The notes: a model not told the origin generated them from the sequence alone. DNA of 64,000 nucleotides from Marinobacter xestospongiae (GCF_023156385.1 NZ_JAKZAK010000006.1:158659-222658), one strand, 5' to 3'. Numbered from the stretch's first letter, positions 53,289-62,692 are shown. Numbers and translations: made by a program.

Positions 53289-54488
53289 TTAGTGGCTCTC
53301 CATCACCGGACGCTCCTCCGGTAGCATCACCGACAACAGTGCCGCGGTTGCGACCAACGCTGAAGATATCCACAAGCAGGCTTCCAGCCCGTATGCCTGA
53401 TAGACCCAGCCAGACAGGATGGTACCCAGCAAACGGCCGGCCGCGTTGGACATATAGTAGAACCCCACATCCAGCGAGACGCCATCGCCCCGGGCATAGC
53501 TGACAATCAGATAACTGTGCAGCGAGGAATTAATGGCAAACGTCACACCGAACACCAGCAAGCCACCGACCACCACTACCTGGGCCGACCAGCCGGCCAC
53601 CAGCGCACCAGCAATGCCGGCTGGAATGAGCGCCAGTACCGCCGCCCACAGCACGGCGCCGGATTTGCCGCTTGAGTGGCCGGTGATGCGCGGCGCGATC
53701 GTCTGAACAAAGCCGTAACCGATGATCCAGCTGGCCATAAAGCCGCCGACTTGCCAGTGATCCCAGCCGAAGACCGTGGCCATGTAGACCGGTAGCGCGA
53801 CTACAAACCAGATATCCCGGGCACCGAAAAGAAACATGCGGGCCGCAGACAGCACGTTGATGGCCCGGCTTTTCGACAGAATATCGCTGAACTTCGGCTT
53901 GGCCTTACTCTTGCCCAGATCCTGCCCGAGCAGGAACAGGCTGGCCAACCAGACCAGCCCCAGCGCCACGGCCATGATAATCACCGCGCCCTTAAAACCG
54001 GCGGCCATCAGCAGCACACCGCCGAGGAAGAAACCCACACCTTTCAGGGTGTTCTTTGAGCCCGTGAGGATCGCCACCCACTTGTAGAGGGTGCCCTGCT
54101 GCTCATCCGGCACCAGCAGCTTGATGCCGCTTTTGGCTGACATCTTGTTCAGGTCCTTGGCAATGCCGGAGAGCGCCTGGGCCGCCATGACCCAGGGCAC
54201 CGTCAGCATGGCCGCCGGTACTGCCAGCATACCCAGTGCCACAATCTGCAGGAACAGCCCGATGTTCATGGTGCGGTTCAGACCCATACGAGCCCCCAGA
54301 TAACCGCCCACAAGGTTGGTGACCACGCCGAAGAACTCGTAGAAGATGAATAGCAGGGCAATTTCCAGCGGCGAGTACCCCAGCTGGTGGAAATGCAGCA
54401 CCACCAGCATCCGCAGCGCACCGTCTGTGAGGGTGAATGCCCAGTAGTTGCCGGTGATGACGAGGTACTGTCGGATGGAGGTCGTCAT
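53289..54488 (-). CDS. arsJ: organoarsenical (1-arseno-3-phosphoglycerate) efflux MFS transporter ArsJ
   Basis: The 399-residue MFS protein has twelve hydrophobic helices with the family opening YLVITGNYWAFTLTDGALRML and the block QALSGIAKDLNKMSAKSGIK. ArsJ exports 1-arseno-3-phosphoglycerate made by the neighbouring GAPDH, giving arsenate resistance without reduction. Its ATG lies one base after the GAPDH stop, so the pair is coupled. Confidence 0.95.
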   Translation of the reverse strand: MTTSIRQYLVITGNYWAFTLTDGALRMLVVLHFHQLGYSPLEIALLFIFYEFFGVVTNLVGGYLGARMGLNRTMNIGLFLQIVALGMLAVPAAMLTVPWVMAAQALSGIAKDLNKMSAKSGIKLLVPDEQQGTLYKWVAILTGSKNTLKGVGFFLGGVLLMAAGFKGAVIIMAVALGLVWLASLFLLGQDLGKSKAKPKFSDILSKSRAINVLSAARMFLFGARDIWFVVALPVYMATVFGWDHWQVGGFMASWIIGYGFVQTIAPRITGHSSGKSGAVLWAAVLALIPAGIAGALVAGWSAQVVVVGGLLVFGVTFAINSSLHSYLIVSYARGDGVSLDVGFYYMSNAAGRLLGTILSGWVYQAYGLEACLWISSALVATAALLSVMLPEERPVMESH

Positions 54489-54489
54489 A

Positions 54490-55494
54490 TCAGGCAGAGC
54501 CTACCAGGCGAGCCAGCTCGACGGTCCGGTTCGCGTAACCCCATTCGTTGTCGTACCAGGCGTAGATCTTCACATGGGTACCGTTGACCACCATAGTGGA
54601 CAGGGCATCGACAATGGATGACCGTGGGTCGGTTGTATAATCAATCGACACCAACGGGCGCTCTTCGTAGCCCAGAATACCTTTCAGCTCACCTTCGGCG
54701 GCTTCTTTCAGAAGGCGATTGACTGTTTCACAGTCCGTGGGCTGCTCAACTTCAAACACGCAGTCCGTCAGTGACGCATTGGTCAATGGAACGCGAACTG
54801 CATGGCCGTCGAGCCGGCTTTTCAGCTCCGGGAAGATCTCGATGATGGCCGTGGCCGAACCCGTGGTTGTGGGGATCAGAGAGCTGCCACAGGATCTGGC
54901 CCGCCTCAAGTCTTTGTGGGGCGCATCGAGAATCGTCTGGGTGTTGGTCAGGCTGTGAATGGTGGTGATGGAGCCGTGCTTGATACCCAGCTTCTCATGA
55001 ATCACCTTCACCACCGGAGCGAGGCAGTTGGTGGTACACGAGGCAGCCGTCACAATGCGGTCGTTAGCGGGGTCAAAACTCTTGTCGTTTACGCCAACCA
55101 CAATATTTCTGGCACCGGCTTCCTTCACTGGGGCAGTTACTACTACGCGCTTCACACCCTGATCCAGATACCCCTGCAGCACCTCGACCGTCTTCATTTT
55201 GCCGCTGGCTTCAATCACCAGATCACAGCCGGACCAATCCGTTTCCGCAATGGTTTTGTTGCGGGTAACGCGAATCCGCTGCTCGCCGATCATGATATGG
55301 TCGCCGTCCGCCCCGGCCTCGTGGCCCCAGCGGCCGTGTACACTGTCAAAGTTCAGCAAGTGCGCCAGCGTGTGTGCATCCGCGCCAGGGTCATTGATCG
55401 CGACAAACTCCATGTCCGGCCACTCCCAGGCCGCCCGAAGGGCCAACCGGCCAATCCGGCCAAACCCGTTAATACCTACCTTGATCTTGCTCAT
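54490..55494 (-). CDS. ArsJ-associated glyceraldehyde-3-phosphate dehydrogenase
   Basis: The 334-residue dehydrogenase has the NAD motif [17 protein letters not shown], the catalytic Cys in [13 protein letters not shown] (about residue 153) and the C-terminal [15 protein letters not shown]. Lying directly before arsJ, it is the dedicated enzyme that makes 1-arseno-3-phosphoglycerate from glyceraldehyde-3-phosphate and arsenate. It is separated from the ArsC-ArsR fusion gene by 45 bases. Confidence 0.95.
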   Translation of the reverse strand: MSKIKVGINGFGRIGRLALRAAWEWPDMEFVAINDPGADAHTLAHLLNFDSVHGRWGHEAGADGDHIMIGEQRIRVTRNKTIAETDWSGCDLVIEASGKMKTVEVLQGYLDQGVKRVVVTAPVKEAGARNIVVGVNDKSFDPANDRIVTAASCTTNCLAPVVKVIHEKLGIKHGSITTIHSLTNTQTILDAPHKDLRRARSCGSSLIPTTTGSATAIIEIFPELKSRLDGHAVRVPLTNASLTDCVFEVEQPTDCETVNRLLKEAAEGELKGILGYEERPLVSIDYTTDPRSSIVDALSTMVVNGTHVKIYAWYDNEWGYANRTVELARLVGSA

Positions 55495-55539
55495 AATGGA
55501 CTCCTTGGAAGCTCTTTTATCAATGGATTCATGGTCATT

Positions 55540-56304
55540 TCAGACAAGCCGGATACCGGGCCGGTCAGGTATCGCCAGAAGTGCCGCTTTCTCCCGTTGT
55601 GTCAGCCCGGGGTTACTTTCCGCTGTCTCGTCCAGAACCCGGAGCACCCAAGGCGGCAACTGGGGATGCAGGTAATAAAAGACCCACTGCCCCCTGCGCT
55701 CCGTCTCCAGCAGTCCGGCCTCCCTCAGCGTTGCGAGGTGCCGGCTGATTTTCGGTTGCGGGGCATCGAGCGCTGCGGTCAGCTCGTTGACGCAGAGCTT
55801 CTTCTGATCGCGGATCAGCATCAGCATGGCCAGACGAAGCTCCTCTCCTAATGCCCGGAATACGTCAGCCGGTTTGTAATCCATCGGCTTCATCCCGGTT
55901 TCTTTCTGGTGCACCAGGGTGAACAGCCCGATTCGCTCCTTCAGTTCTTTGAGAGTGAGGGCAAAGGTCGCATGGCGGTTGCTGGGGACCGGGTCCGGAA
56001 AATCCCATGCAATCTGCTGGGCCGACGGACAGACGCTGCCACATTCGTTGGCGGCCTTCTCACAGAGTGTAATTACGTAATCCCATTCTGCCTGCTGCAG
56101 ATCAGCCAATGACTTGCTATGGAGTCCGTCTACCTCGATTCCGGATTCTTTGAGCACCTGCAACGCCATGGGATGGGGCTCGGCAGGCTCAGTGCCGGCA
56201 CTGGCAACTTCAAAGCGGTCGCCCGCCATGTGTTTTAACAACGCCTCAGCCATGAGAGAGCGGGCGCTATTGGCGGTGCAGACAAACAGAACTCGGCGCT
56301 TCAT
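55540..56304 (-). CDS. arsenate reductase ArsC-ArsR repressor fusion
   Basis: The 254-residue protein joins two domains. Residues 1-135 are a thioredoxin-coupled arsenate reductase of the low-molecular-weight phosphatase type: P-loop CTANSARS at Cys10, and resolving cysteines in LCEKAANECGSVCPS. Residues about 150-235 are an ArsR winged helix (FRALGEELRLAMLML, recognition helix APQPKISRHLATLREAGL). The usual metalloid motif CVCDL reads CVNEL here, leaving one cysteine in the ArsR part. The start ATG 56304 gives the normal ArsC N-terminus. It leads the minus-strand GAPDH-arsJ operon and probably represses both directions. Confidence 0.92.
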   Translation of the reverse strand: MKRRVLFVCTANSARSLMAEALLKHMAGDRFEVASAGTEPAEPHPMALQVLKESGIEVDGLHSKSLADLQQAEWDYVITLCEKAANECGSVCPSAQQIAWDFPDPVPSNRHATFALTLKELKERIGLFTLVHQKETGMKPMDYKPADVFRALGEELRLAMLMLIRDQKKLCVNELTAALDAPQPKISRHLATLREAGLLETERRGQWVFYYLHPQLPPWVLRVLDETAESNPGLTQREKAALLAIPDRPGIRLV

Positions 56305-56316
56305 ATGCGGTTTTCC

Positions 56317-56338
56317 ATATGTTTTATATTCTACATAT
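56317..56338. promoter_or_regulatory. AT-rich inverted repeat in the arsH/arsCR divergent promoter
   Basis: ATATG (56317-56321) and CATAT (56334-56338) are arms around a 12-base AT-rich spacer, 13 bases upstream of the fusion gene start. An extra CATATG lies at 56302-56307. This is a plausible ArsR-domain operator in the 212-base region between the divergent genes. Confidence 0.45.
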
Positions 56339-56516
56339 ACCGTTTTTTGGATAGTATCTGAGGTCATCGACGATGTAAACGTGTGCGAGGACACGAGCAC
56401 CTGAGTCTGAAAAAAATTTTCTGAAGGCAGTATCTTTCTGGCAAGAGGTTCGTCTTCTTATCGAACTCTACGCCGACCATTTTCTTGAATTAAGTCGTAC
56501 AAAACTGAGGAGCAAC

Positions 56517-57233
56517 ATGGGTAATTCAGACCTGCCCAACGTCAACCCGGAATTCTTTGTAACCCCGACCACCGCCCAGGTATTCGCGGACAAACCTTCC
56601 ACTCACGCACCGCGCATCCTGCTGCTCTATGGCTCGTTGCGCGAGAGATCGTTCAGCCGGCTGGCCGTGGAAGAAGCCGCCCGCCTACTGGAGGGCATGG
56701 GTGCGGAAACCCGCATTTTTGACCCCCGCGGCCTGCCCCTGGCGGATGCCGAGGATGCCTCGTACCCGAAAGTTCAGGAACTGCGGAACCTGGCGGAATG
56801 GTCCGAGGGTATGGTGTGGTGTTCGCCGGAACGCCACGGCGCCATGACCGGTATCATGAAAACCCAGATTGACTGGATCCCGCTCTCAATTGGCGGCATG
56901 CGCCCCACCCAGGGCAAGACCCTGGCCGTGATGCAGGTTTGTGGCGGCTCCCAGTCTTTCAATGCGGTAAACCAGTTGAGGGTGCTTGGCCGATGGATGC
57001 GCATGGTCACCATCCCCAATCAGTCGTCGGTGCCCAAGGCGTTTATGGAATTTGACGATAACAACAGGATGAAACCGTCGCCCTATTACAATCGCATCGT
57101 CGATGTCATGGAGGAACTGGTGAAATTCACCCTGCTGATCCGGGATCGTAGCGACTACCTGACCGACCGGTATTCGGAGCGGGTAGAAAGTGCTGAAGAA
57201 GTCTCCAAACGCGTCAACCAGCGGTCAATGTGA
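56517..57233 (+). CDS. arsH: ArsH family NADPH-dependent organoarsenical oxidase
   Basis: The 238-residue flavodoxin-fold protein has the FMN loop [16 protein letters not shown] and the block [21 protein letters not shown] typical of ArsH, which oxidises trivalent organoarsenicals with NADPH/FMN. Length is normal. GAGGAG precedes the ATG. The ACR3 gene follows after 10 bases. Confidence 0.95.
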   Translation: MGNSDLPNVNPEFFVTPTTAQVFADKPSTHAPRILLLYGSLRERSFSRLAVEEAARLLEGMGAETRIFDPRGLPLADAEDASYPKVQELRNLAEWSEGMVWCSPERHGAMTGIMKTQIDWIPLSIGGMRPTQGKTLAVMQVCGGSQSFNAVNQLRVLGRWMRMVTIPNQSSVPKAFMEFDDNNRMKPSPYYNRIVDVMEELVKFTLLIRDRSDYLTDRYSERVESAEEVSKRVNQRSM

Positions 57234-57243
57234 GGGAAGGGCG

Positions 57244-58314
57244 ATGAATAGCAGCACCGAAATGACCCAGGCGGAAAGCTCTGGCGAAGGCATGGATCTG
57301 TTCGGCAGGTATCTGTCGGTGTGGGTGGCTCTGGCCATCATCGCCGGCGTGGCGCTCGGCCAGTTTGCGCCGGTGATACCGGAAACCCTGTCCCGTTTCG
57401 AATACGCTCAGGTCTCCATTCCCATCGCCATTCTGATCTGGGCGATGATTTTCCCGATGATGGCACAGATTGATTTCAGCGCCGTGGTCGGAGTGAGAAA
57501 AGAACCCAAAGGCTTGGCCATCACCACCACCGTCAACTGGCTGATCAAGCCCTTCACCATGTTTGCGATTGCCTGGTTCTTCCTGATGGTGGTGTTCGAG
57601 CCATGGATTGCCCCGGGACTGGCCAGCGAGTACCTGGCCGGTGCGATCCTACTGGGTGCGGCTCCGTGCACTGCGATGGTCTTCGTCTGGAGCTACCTGA
57701 CCAGGGGCGATGCCGCCTATACGCTGGTGCAGGTGTCCCTGAACGACCTGATCATGTTGTTTGCGTTTGCACCGATTGTTGTGTTCCTTCTGGGCATCTC
57801 CGATATCGAAGTACCCTGGGATACCGTCATAATTTCCGTGGTGCTGTACATTGTCATCCCGCTGTCCGCCGGCTACCTGACCCGACGCAAGTTGATTGCC
57901 CGCCGGGGACAGCGCTGGTACGACGAAGTGTTCATGGAGCGTCTCGGCCCTGTTACCCCGGCGGCACTGATTGTCACCCTGGTACTTCTGTTCGCCTTTC
58001 AGGGTGAAGTGATCCTGAACAATCCTCTGCACATTCTGCTGATCGCCGTGCCATTGATTGTCCAGACCTTCCTGATTTTCTTCCTGGCCTACGGCTGGGC
58101 TCGTTTGTGGAAGGTGCGCCACTGCATCGCGGCGCCCGGCGCCATGATCGGCGCCAGTAATTTTTTTGAACTGGCGGTGGCCGCAGCCATCGCGCTCTTC
58201 GGCCTGCAATCCGGCGCAGCGCTGGCCACGGTAGTGGGTGTTCTGGTGGAAGTACCGCTTATGCTGATGCTGGTAAAAATAGCCAATCGCACGCGGAACC
58301 GGTTTCCCGCCTGA
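57244..58314 (+). CDS. arsB: arsenite efflux permease ACR3 family
   Basis: The 356-residue protein has ten hydrophobic helices and the conserved transport cysteine in LLGAAPCTAMVFVWSYLTRG (about residue 140), which marks the ACR3 family. It exports arsenite from the cytoplasm. GGGAAGGG stands upstream of the ATG at 57244. An upstream in-frame ATG at 57190 lies inside arsH and is less likely. The hairpin at 58356 lies 42 bases past its stop. Confidence 0.95.
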   Translation: MNSSTEMTQAESSGEGMDLFGRYLSVWVALAIIAGVALGQFAPVIPETLSRFEYAQVSIPIAILIWAMIFPMMAQIDFSAVVGVRKEPKGLAITTTVNWLIKPFTMFAIAWFFLMVVFEPWIAPGLASEYLAGAILLGAAPCTAMVFVWSYLTRGDAAYTLVQVSLNDLIMLFAFAPIVVFLLGISDIEVPWDTVIISVVLYIVIPLSAGYLTRRKLIARRGQRWYDEVFMERLGPVTPAALIVTLVLLFAFQGEVILNNPLHILLIAVPLIVQTFLIFFLAYGWARLWKVRHCIAAPGAMIGASNFFELAVAAAIALFGLQSGAALATVVGVLVEVPLMLMLVKIANRTRNRFPA

Positions 58315-58324
58315 TTGAACAACG

Positions 58325-59272
58325 TTAAATCATCGGAGCGATAAAGTCCGGCACAATTCCAGACTGCGAAATGCAGTCTGGAATGTTCATGCCCTGCAAG
58401 GCGCCTTCTGCTGTTATCAGCATGGTTTTCATGCCTGCGGCCTGGCCGCCCAGAATGTCTGTATGCAGTGTGTCACCCACCATCAGCACATCGACCGGGT
58501 CAACGCCTTTCAGCGTTTCCAGTACTGAATCAAATGCGGGTCGATACGGCTTGCCGAAAAACTCCGGCTCTATGGCGGACTGGCCCATCAACAGGTGCGC
58601 GAAGTAACCGGGTTCCAGAGTCAGGCAATCGCCTCTGGGGGCGACCAGGTCGGGATTGGCCACGAGCAGCGGGCGCGGGTGGCGCGCCAGGCTCTTGGCC
58701 AGCGCTTCCTGAATTTCTTCATTCCAACCCTCACTACTCAGGAAGATAAAACCGTCCAGCCGGTCCAGATCGTCTGCCCGGATGCCTGGCCGGACCGGCA
58801 GCCAGTCGACCCCCAGGGTATCCGGAGCGGAAGATGCGGGTGAAAGGACACCGAACCTGCCTTTGCGGAGTTGGCGAGATAACGACTGCTCAAGCACCGA
58901 ACGGCTGGAAATCAGTTGATCATGCCCGATATCGAAACCCATACTCCGGTACTTCGCGACAAGCGCGCTGTGGCTGGCAGTGGCTGCGTTGGAGAGGATC
59001 CTGACGGTCTTGCCCCGTTGCTGGAGCTGTCTGATCCGGCTTATGGCTGAAGGAAAGGCCCGGGGGCCTGCGTTCAGCACGCCAAAGGCGTCGAATACAA
59101 ACACCTGGAAATGGTCGAGAAGAGGTTCGAGTGATTCCAGTTCCCGTGTGCAGGGAGCCTGTTCCGACGGCAAGCCGGCAGGCAGAGTCTTGCGGATGCG
59201 CTGATATTCGGCGAACGCCCAGGCAGGGGAAGGCGTCAGGCCAGCAAAGGAAATCGGGTGGGTATCGATCAT
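58325..59272 (-). CDS. HAD-superfamily class IIA phosphatase (TIGR01459-like)
   Basis: The 315-residue protein has the HAD nucleophile motif FVFDAFGVLNAGP (about residue 42), the class II cap, and the acidic motif VDVLMVGDTLHTDILGGQAAGM near the end. This NagD-like group includes phosphatases of small sugar- or aminophosphates. It reads on the same strand and directly after phnE2, so it probably removes phosphate from a compound brought in by that transporter. The start MIDTHPISFAGL overlaps no other gene. Confidence 0.9.
   Translation of the reverse strand: MIDTHPISFAGLTPSPAWAFAEYQRIRKTLPAGLPSEQAPCTRELESLEPLLDHFQVFVFDAFGVLNAGPRAFPSAISRIRQLQQRGKTVRILSNAATASHSALVAKYRSMGFDIGHDQLISSRSVLEQSLSRQLRKGRFGVLSPASSAPDTLGVDWLPVRPGIRADDLDRLDGFIFLSSEGWNEEIQEALAKSLARHPRPLLVANPDLVAPRGDCLTLEPGYFAHLLMGQSAIEPEFFGKPYRPAFDSVLETLKGVDPVDVLMVGDTLHTDILGGQAAGMKTMLITAEGALQGMNIPDCISQSGIVPDFIAPMI
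58356..58384. repeat. perfect 12-bp inverted repeat in the 3' end of the HAD gene
   Basis: ATTCCAGACTGC (58356-58367) and GCAGTCTGGAAT (58373-58384) form a perfect stem with a 5-base loop. It lies inside the last codons of the HAD gene and 42 bases after the ACR3 stop. No T run follows on either strand. It may end or stabilise transcripts from both sides. Confidence 0.7.
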
Positions 59273-59276
59273 CGGC

Positions 59277-60092
59277 TTAGAGTACCGCCTCACGAACCTT
59301 TGCGGAAACCCATTCCGAGAGCACGACGGTTCCAAGAATCACGATGAAGATCATGGCCACCTGATTCCAGGCCAGGGTGCTCAGGGAGGCGTTGAGTTGT
59401 ATCCCGAGCCCGCCAGCGCCCACCAGCCCGAGAATGGTCGATTCACGGATGTTGATGTCCCAGCGGAACACACTGATGCCCCAGAACGCCGGCAGAATCT
59501 GTGGCACCACCGCGTAATCGATCACCTGAGCGCCTGAGGCTCCGGTGGCCCGCACAGCTTCCACCTGTTTATCGTCGATCTCCTCAATGGCCTCATACAG
59601 CAATTTGGCAATAAAGCCGATGGACCGCAGGCCGATTGCGACGATGCCCGCGAGCAGACCGGGACCAATAATCGCTACCAGCAGAAGAGCCCAGATCAGA
59701 GAATTGATGGAGCGGGAGGCGACAATAATAAAAAGCGCCAGCGGTCTCACGAATCGGGTACTGGGGGTGGTATTGGTGGCTGCCAGAAACGCAACAGGCA
59801 CAGCGATCAGAATGCCCAGCAGGGTGCCAAGGGTAGCAATGTTGATGGTGTCCCAGAGTGGTTCCCAGAGATTGTTAATGTAACTCCAGGCCGGTGGGAA
59901 CATTCGGTCGCCGATGTCGGCGGCCTGGTCCGGCGCATCAATGACAAAGGCCCAGATAGTATTCTCATTCATGACCTGCCAGCAGAAAACGGTAAGGGCA
60001 ACAAGCCAGAACCAACCGAGCCAGCGCAGCAGGGTCTGCTTCGGAGTCCGGAACTGCCAGGATGATTGTGCCCCGGGAACCTGAGTGTTCAC
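59277..60092 (-). CDS. phnE2: phosphonate-type ABC transporter permease (second)
   Basis: The 271-residue permease has five to six hydrophobic helices and the ABC coupling loop in EAVRATGASGAQVIDYAVVPQILP, as in PhnE. Start is a GTG at 60092 that overlaps the stop of the preceding permease by four bases; the longer frame upstream lies inside that gene. It belongs to the phnD-C-E1-E2-HAD unit. Confidence 0.92.
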   Translation of the reverse strand: MNTQVPGAQSSWQFRTPKQTLLRWLGWFWLVALTVFCWQVMNENTIWAFVIDAPDQAADIGDRMFPPAWSYINNLWEPLWDTINIATLGTLLGILIAVPVAFLAATNTTPSTRFVRPLALFIIVASRSINSLIWALLLVAIIGPGLLAGIVAIGLRSIGFIAKLLYEAIEEIDDKQVEAVRATGASGAQVIDYAVVPQILPAFWGISVFRWDINIRESTILGLVGAGGLGIQLNASLSTLAWNQVAMIFIVILGTVVLSEWVSAKVREAVL

Positions 60093-60907
60093 TGTACCCA
60101 CCTGCGGATGTATGAGGACGAGTATTCCACCACCAGAACAATGGCGATGATGATGATCAGGACGGCCCCTGCCGAGTCGTACTCGTAACGGTCGATAGCA
60201 GTGTTTAGGGTCGCCCCGATACCGCCGGCGCCGACAATGCCAATCACCGCGGATTCCCGGAAGTTGATGTCCAGCCGATAGAGGGACAGCCCAACCAGAC
60301 GGGGCATGACCTGGGGTTGAACCGCGTAATTGACCACCTGCCACCAGCTGGCCCCAGTGGCCCGGATAGCCTCAATCTGGCTACGGTCGCAGTCTTCAAT
60401 TTCCTCAGCCAGCAGTTTGGAAAGGAAGCCGATGGTGGCGAAGGCCAGGGTCAGAAACCCGGCAAAGGGACCAAACCCGAACATGGCGACCAGCAGGATG
60501 GCAATGATCACTTCCTGAAAGGATCGCGAGACGGTGATAATGCCTCGACAGGCCAGGTATACCGGCGCCGGCGCCAGGTTGCGGGCCGCGCCAATGCCGA
60601 TGGGCACGGAAATCAGGATGCCAGCGACGGTGGACGTCACGGTCATGGTCAGGCTCTCCATCAGGCCGGCGTAGATATCATTCCAGCGCGAGGTGAAATC
60701 CGGAACCAGAAAGCCCTGAACGAATCGCCAGCCGCGCTCCAGCCCCAGATAGACACGCTGCCAGTCAACCTCAACGGTCTGAATGGCCAGCACCAGGTAT
60801 ACAAGGCCACCAAGCAGGATGATCTTCCGCCATACAGGATGTGTCAGCAATACCGGAGGTCGTTTCCAGCGGGTAGGATAGGATTGGGCCATTGGCGCTT
60901 CAGCCAT
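60089..60907 (-). CDS. phnE1: phosphonate-type ABC transporter permease (first)
   Basis: The 272-residue permease is a PhnE-type inner-membrane protein with the coupling loop AIRATGASWWQVVNYAVQPQVMP. It is about one third identical to the second permease by eye, so the pair probably forms a heterodimer. Its ATG directly follows the phnC stop (TAAATG). Confidence 0.92.
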   Translation of the reverse strand: MAEAPMAQSYPTRWKRPPVLLTHPVWRKIILLGGLVYLVLAIQTVEVDWQRVYLGLERGWRFVQGFLVPDFTSRWNDIYAGLMESLTMTVTSTVAGILISVPIGIGAARNLAPAPVYLACRGIITVSRSFQEVIIAILLVAMFGFGPFAGFLTLAFATIGFLSKLLAEEIEDCDRSQIEAIRATGASWWQVVNYAVQPQVMPRLVGLSLYRLDINFRESAVIGIVGAGGIGATLNTAIDRYEYDSAGAVLIIIIAIVLVVEYSSSYIRRWVQ

Positions 60908-61726
60908 TTACACCCCCTCCGCAAGATCGACCGCCGGTGCTTCCGGATCCGTTGACTGTTCGGCGTTGTCGCCACGCAGCTGGGTCCAGTCTTCATCCCC
61001 GTAGATGGTGGTCAACACCTCATCGGTGAGCGCATCCGGCGCGCCGTCGAACACAATTTCGCCAGCCTTCAGGCCGATAATCCGGTCCGAGAACTGTTGT
61101 GCGAGCATCACATCGTGAATGTTGATGATCGCGGGCAGGTTGCGCTCCTGACAGGCGGTGCGAATCAGCCGCATGATCTGCCGGGAGGTCTTCGGATCGA
61201 GGGAGGCTGTGGGTTCATCCACCAGTAGCAATTCCGGGTTCTGCTCCAGAGCCCTGGCAATGCCGACACGCTGCCGCTGGCCACCTGATAGCGCATCCGC
61301 CCGTTTGTTGTAATGATCGGCAAGGCCGACCCGATCCAGCAGGGAGAAGGCCTGTGCGATATCATCCGGGCTGAATTTTCGCAGGTAGGAGCGCCACGCT
61401 GGCACATAGCCCAGCCGACCCGACAGCACGTTTTCCATCACGGTCAGGCGTTCCACCAGGGCGTATTCCTGGAAGATCATGCCAATCCGCCGCCGGGCGC
61501 GACGCAGCTCCCGACGATTCAACCCGGTAAGCTCAGTGTCGCCCAGGGTGATTGAGCCCTGGGTGGGCTCCACCAGTCGATTGATGCAGCGGATCAGGGT
61601 GGATTTGCCCGCCCCTGAGGGTCCGATCAGGCCCACCACCTGGCCTGCCGGAACTTCAAAGCAGGCGTTGTGGAGGGCCTTGTCGCCGGTCTTGTAGGTT
61701 TTCGAAACCTTGTCCAGTTTCAGCAC
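60908..61726 (-). CDS. phnC: phosphonate-type ABC transporter ATPase PhnC
   Basis: The 272-residue ATPase has Walker [16 protein letters not shown], signature [17 protein letters not shown] and Walker [15 protein letters not shown]. It powers import by the two permeases. It begins 18 bases after the phnD stop and ends next to phnE1. Confidence 0.94.
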   Translation of the reverse strand: MLKLDKVSKTYKTGDKALHNACFEVPAGQVVGLIGPSGAGKSTLIRCINRLVEPTQGSITLGDTELTGLNRRELRRARRRIGMIFQEYALVERLTVMENVLSGRLGYVPAWRSYLRKFSPDDIAQAFSLLDRVGLADHYNKRADALSGGQRQRVGIARALEQNPELLLVDEPTASLDPKTSRQIMRLIRTACQERNLPAIINIHDVMLAQQFSDRIIGLKAGEIVFDGAPDALTDEVLTTIYGDEDWTQLRGDNAEQSTDPEAPAVDLAEGV

Positions 61727-61744
61727 TTGGTACCGCCCGGCCTG

Positions 61745-62692
61745 TTAACGACAGTTGTAAGCAACACCGTTGGCTGCGTCGATCTTGCGAATCACTTCCC
61801 AGTGGTTCTTGAAGGTGATGGGCACAAACTGGGCTTCACCGGATTTCGAGAACTCTTCTTCCAGCGCAGTGCCGTCCCAGTTGAAAGAGAAGAACGCGTC
61901 CTGGATTTTTTCCTGCAGTTCCGGTGTCAGATTGTGGGCGATGCCGTAACCCGTGGTGGGGAAAGTCTGGGACTTGTACAGACTGACAATCTGGTCTTCG
62001 CTGACCACATCCCGGCTGAGCATCCGGTTGAGCACCGAGTTTGCAACAGCGGCAGCTTTATAATCCTTGTTGGCAACACCGAGGATGGAGTTGTCGTGCT
62101 TGCCAGAGAACACCGGCTCGAAATCTTCACCGGCGATCATGTTGTAGTCGGCTTTGAGAATGGCGGAAGGTGCTTTGAAGCCGGAATTGGATGTCTGCGA
62201 GGTGAAGGCCAGCTCGCCGCCACGAATGTCTTCCACATCATTCACGCCGGAGCCGGGATAGCTGATGATTTCCATTTCATAGCCAAAAGAGCCATCGGCT
62301 GCTGCCATCATGGTAAACGGGCGGAAGCCGGCACAGGCGACAGCCAGCGGGTTGGAACCGGTATTGAAGCCCGCGATATGCAGGCGGCCCGCACGCATGG
62401 CTTCAATCTGCGCTGCGTTGGACTGTACCGGGAAAAACTGGACATTCTTGCCAGTGGTTTCCGCTAGGTGATCGAGAAACTCGGACCACACTTCTTTATA
62501 AACGGCCGGATCTTCTACCGGAGTATAGGCAAAGACCAGGGTTGAGGGATCCACCAGCTTTGACTCATCAGAGGGGATGTCAGCAATCAGGTCGCCGTCG
62601 TTGTCTTGGTAACGGCTGTCGAGCTGGAATGCACCATGGGCCAATACCGGTGTGAGCATGGTGGCACAGGCCAAGGTCAGAAGCTTTTTCAT
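61745..62692 (-). CDS. phnD: phosphate/phosphite/phosphonate-type ABC substrate-binding protein PhnD
   Basis: The 315-residue periplasmic protein has a signal peptide (KKLLTLACATMLTPVLAHGA, about 20 residues) and the PhnD-family blocks FFPVQSNAAQIEAMRAGRLHI and FTSQTSNSGFKAPSAIL. The family binds phosphonates, phosphite or phosphate analogues; related proteins bind arsenite or other oxyanions. It is the first gene of the transporter. Ligand unknown. Confidence 0.92.
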   Translation of the reverse strand: MKKLLTLACATMLTPVLAHGAFQLDSRYQDNDGDLIADIPSDESKLVDPSTLVFAYTPVEDPAVYKEVWSEFLDHLAETTGKNVQFFPVQSNAAQIEAMRAGRLHIAGFNTGSNPLAVACAGFRPFTMMAAADGSFGYEMEIISYPGSGVNDVEDIRGGELAFTSQTSNSGFKAPSAILKADYNMIAGEDFEPVFSGKHDNSILGVANKDYKAAAVANSVLNRMLSRDVVSEDQIVSLYKSQTFPTTGYGIAHNLTPELQEKIQDAFFSFNWDGTALEEEFSKSGEAQFVPITFKNHWEVIRKIDAANGVAYNCR

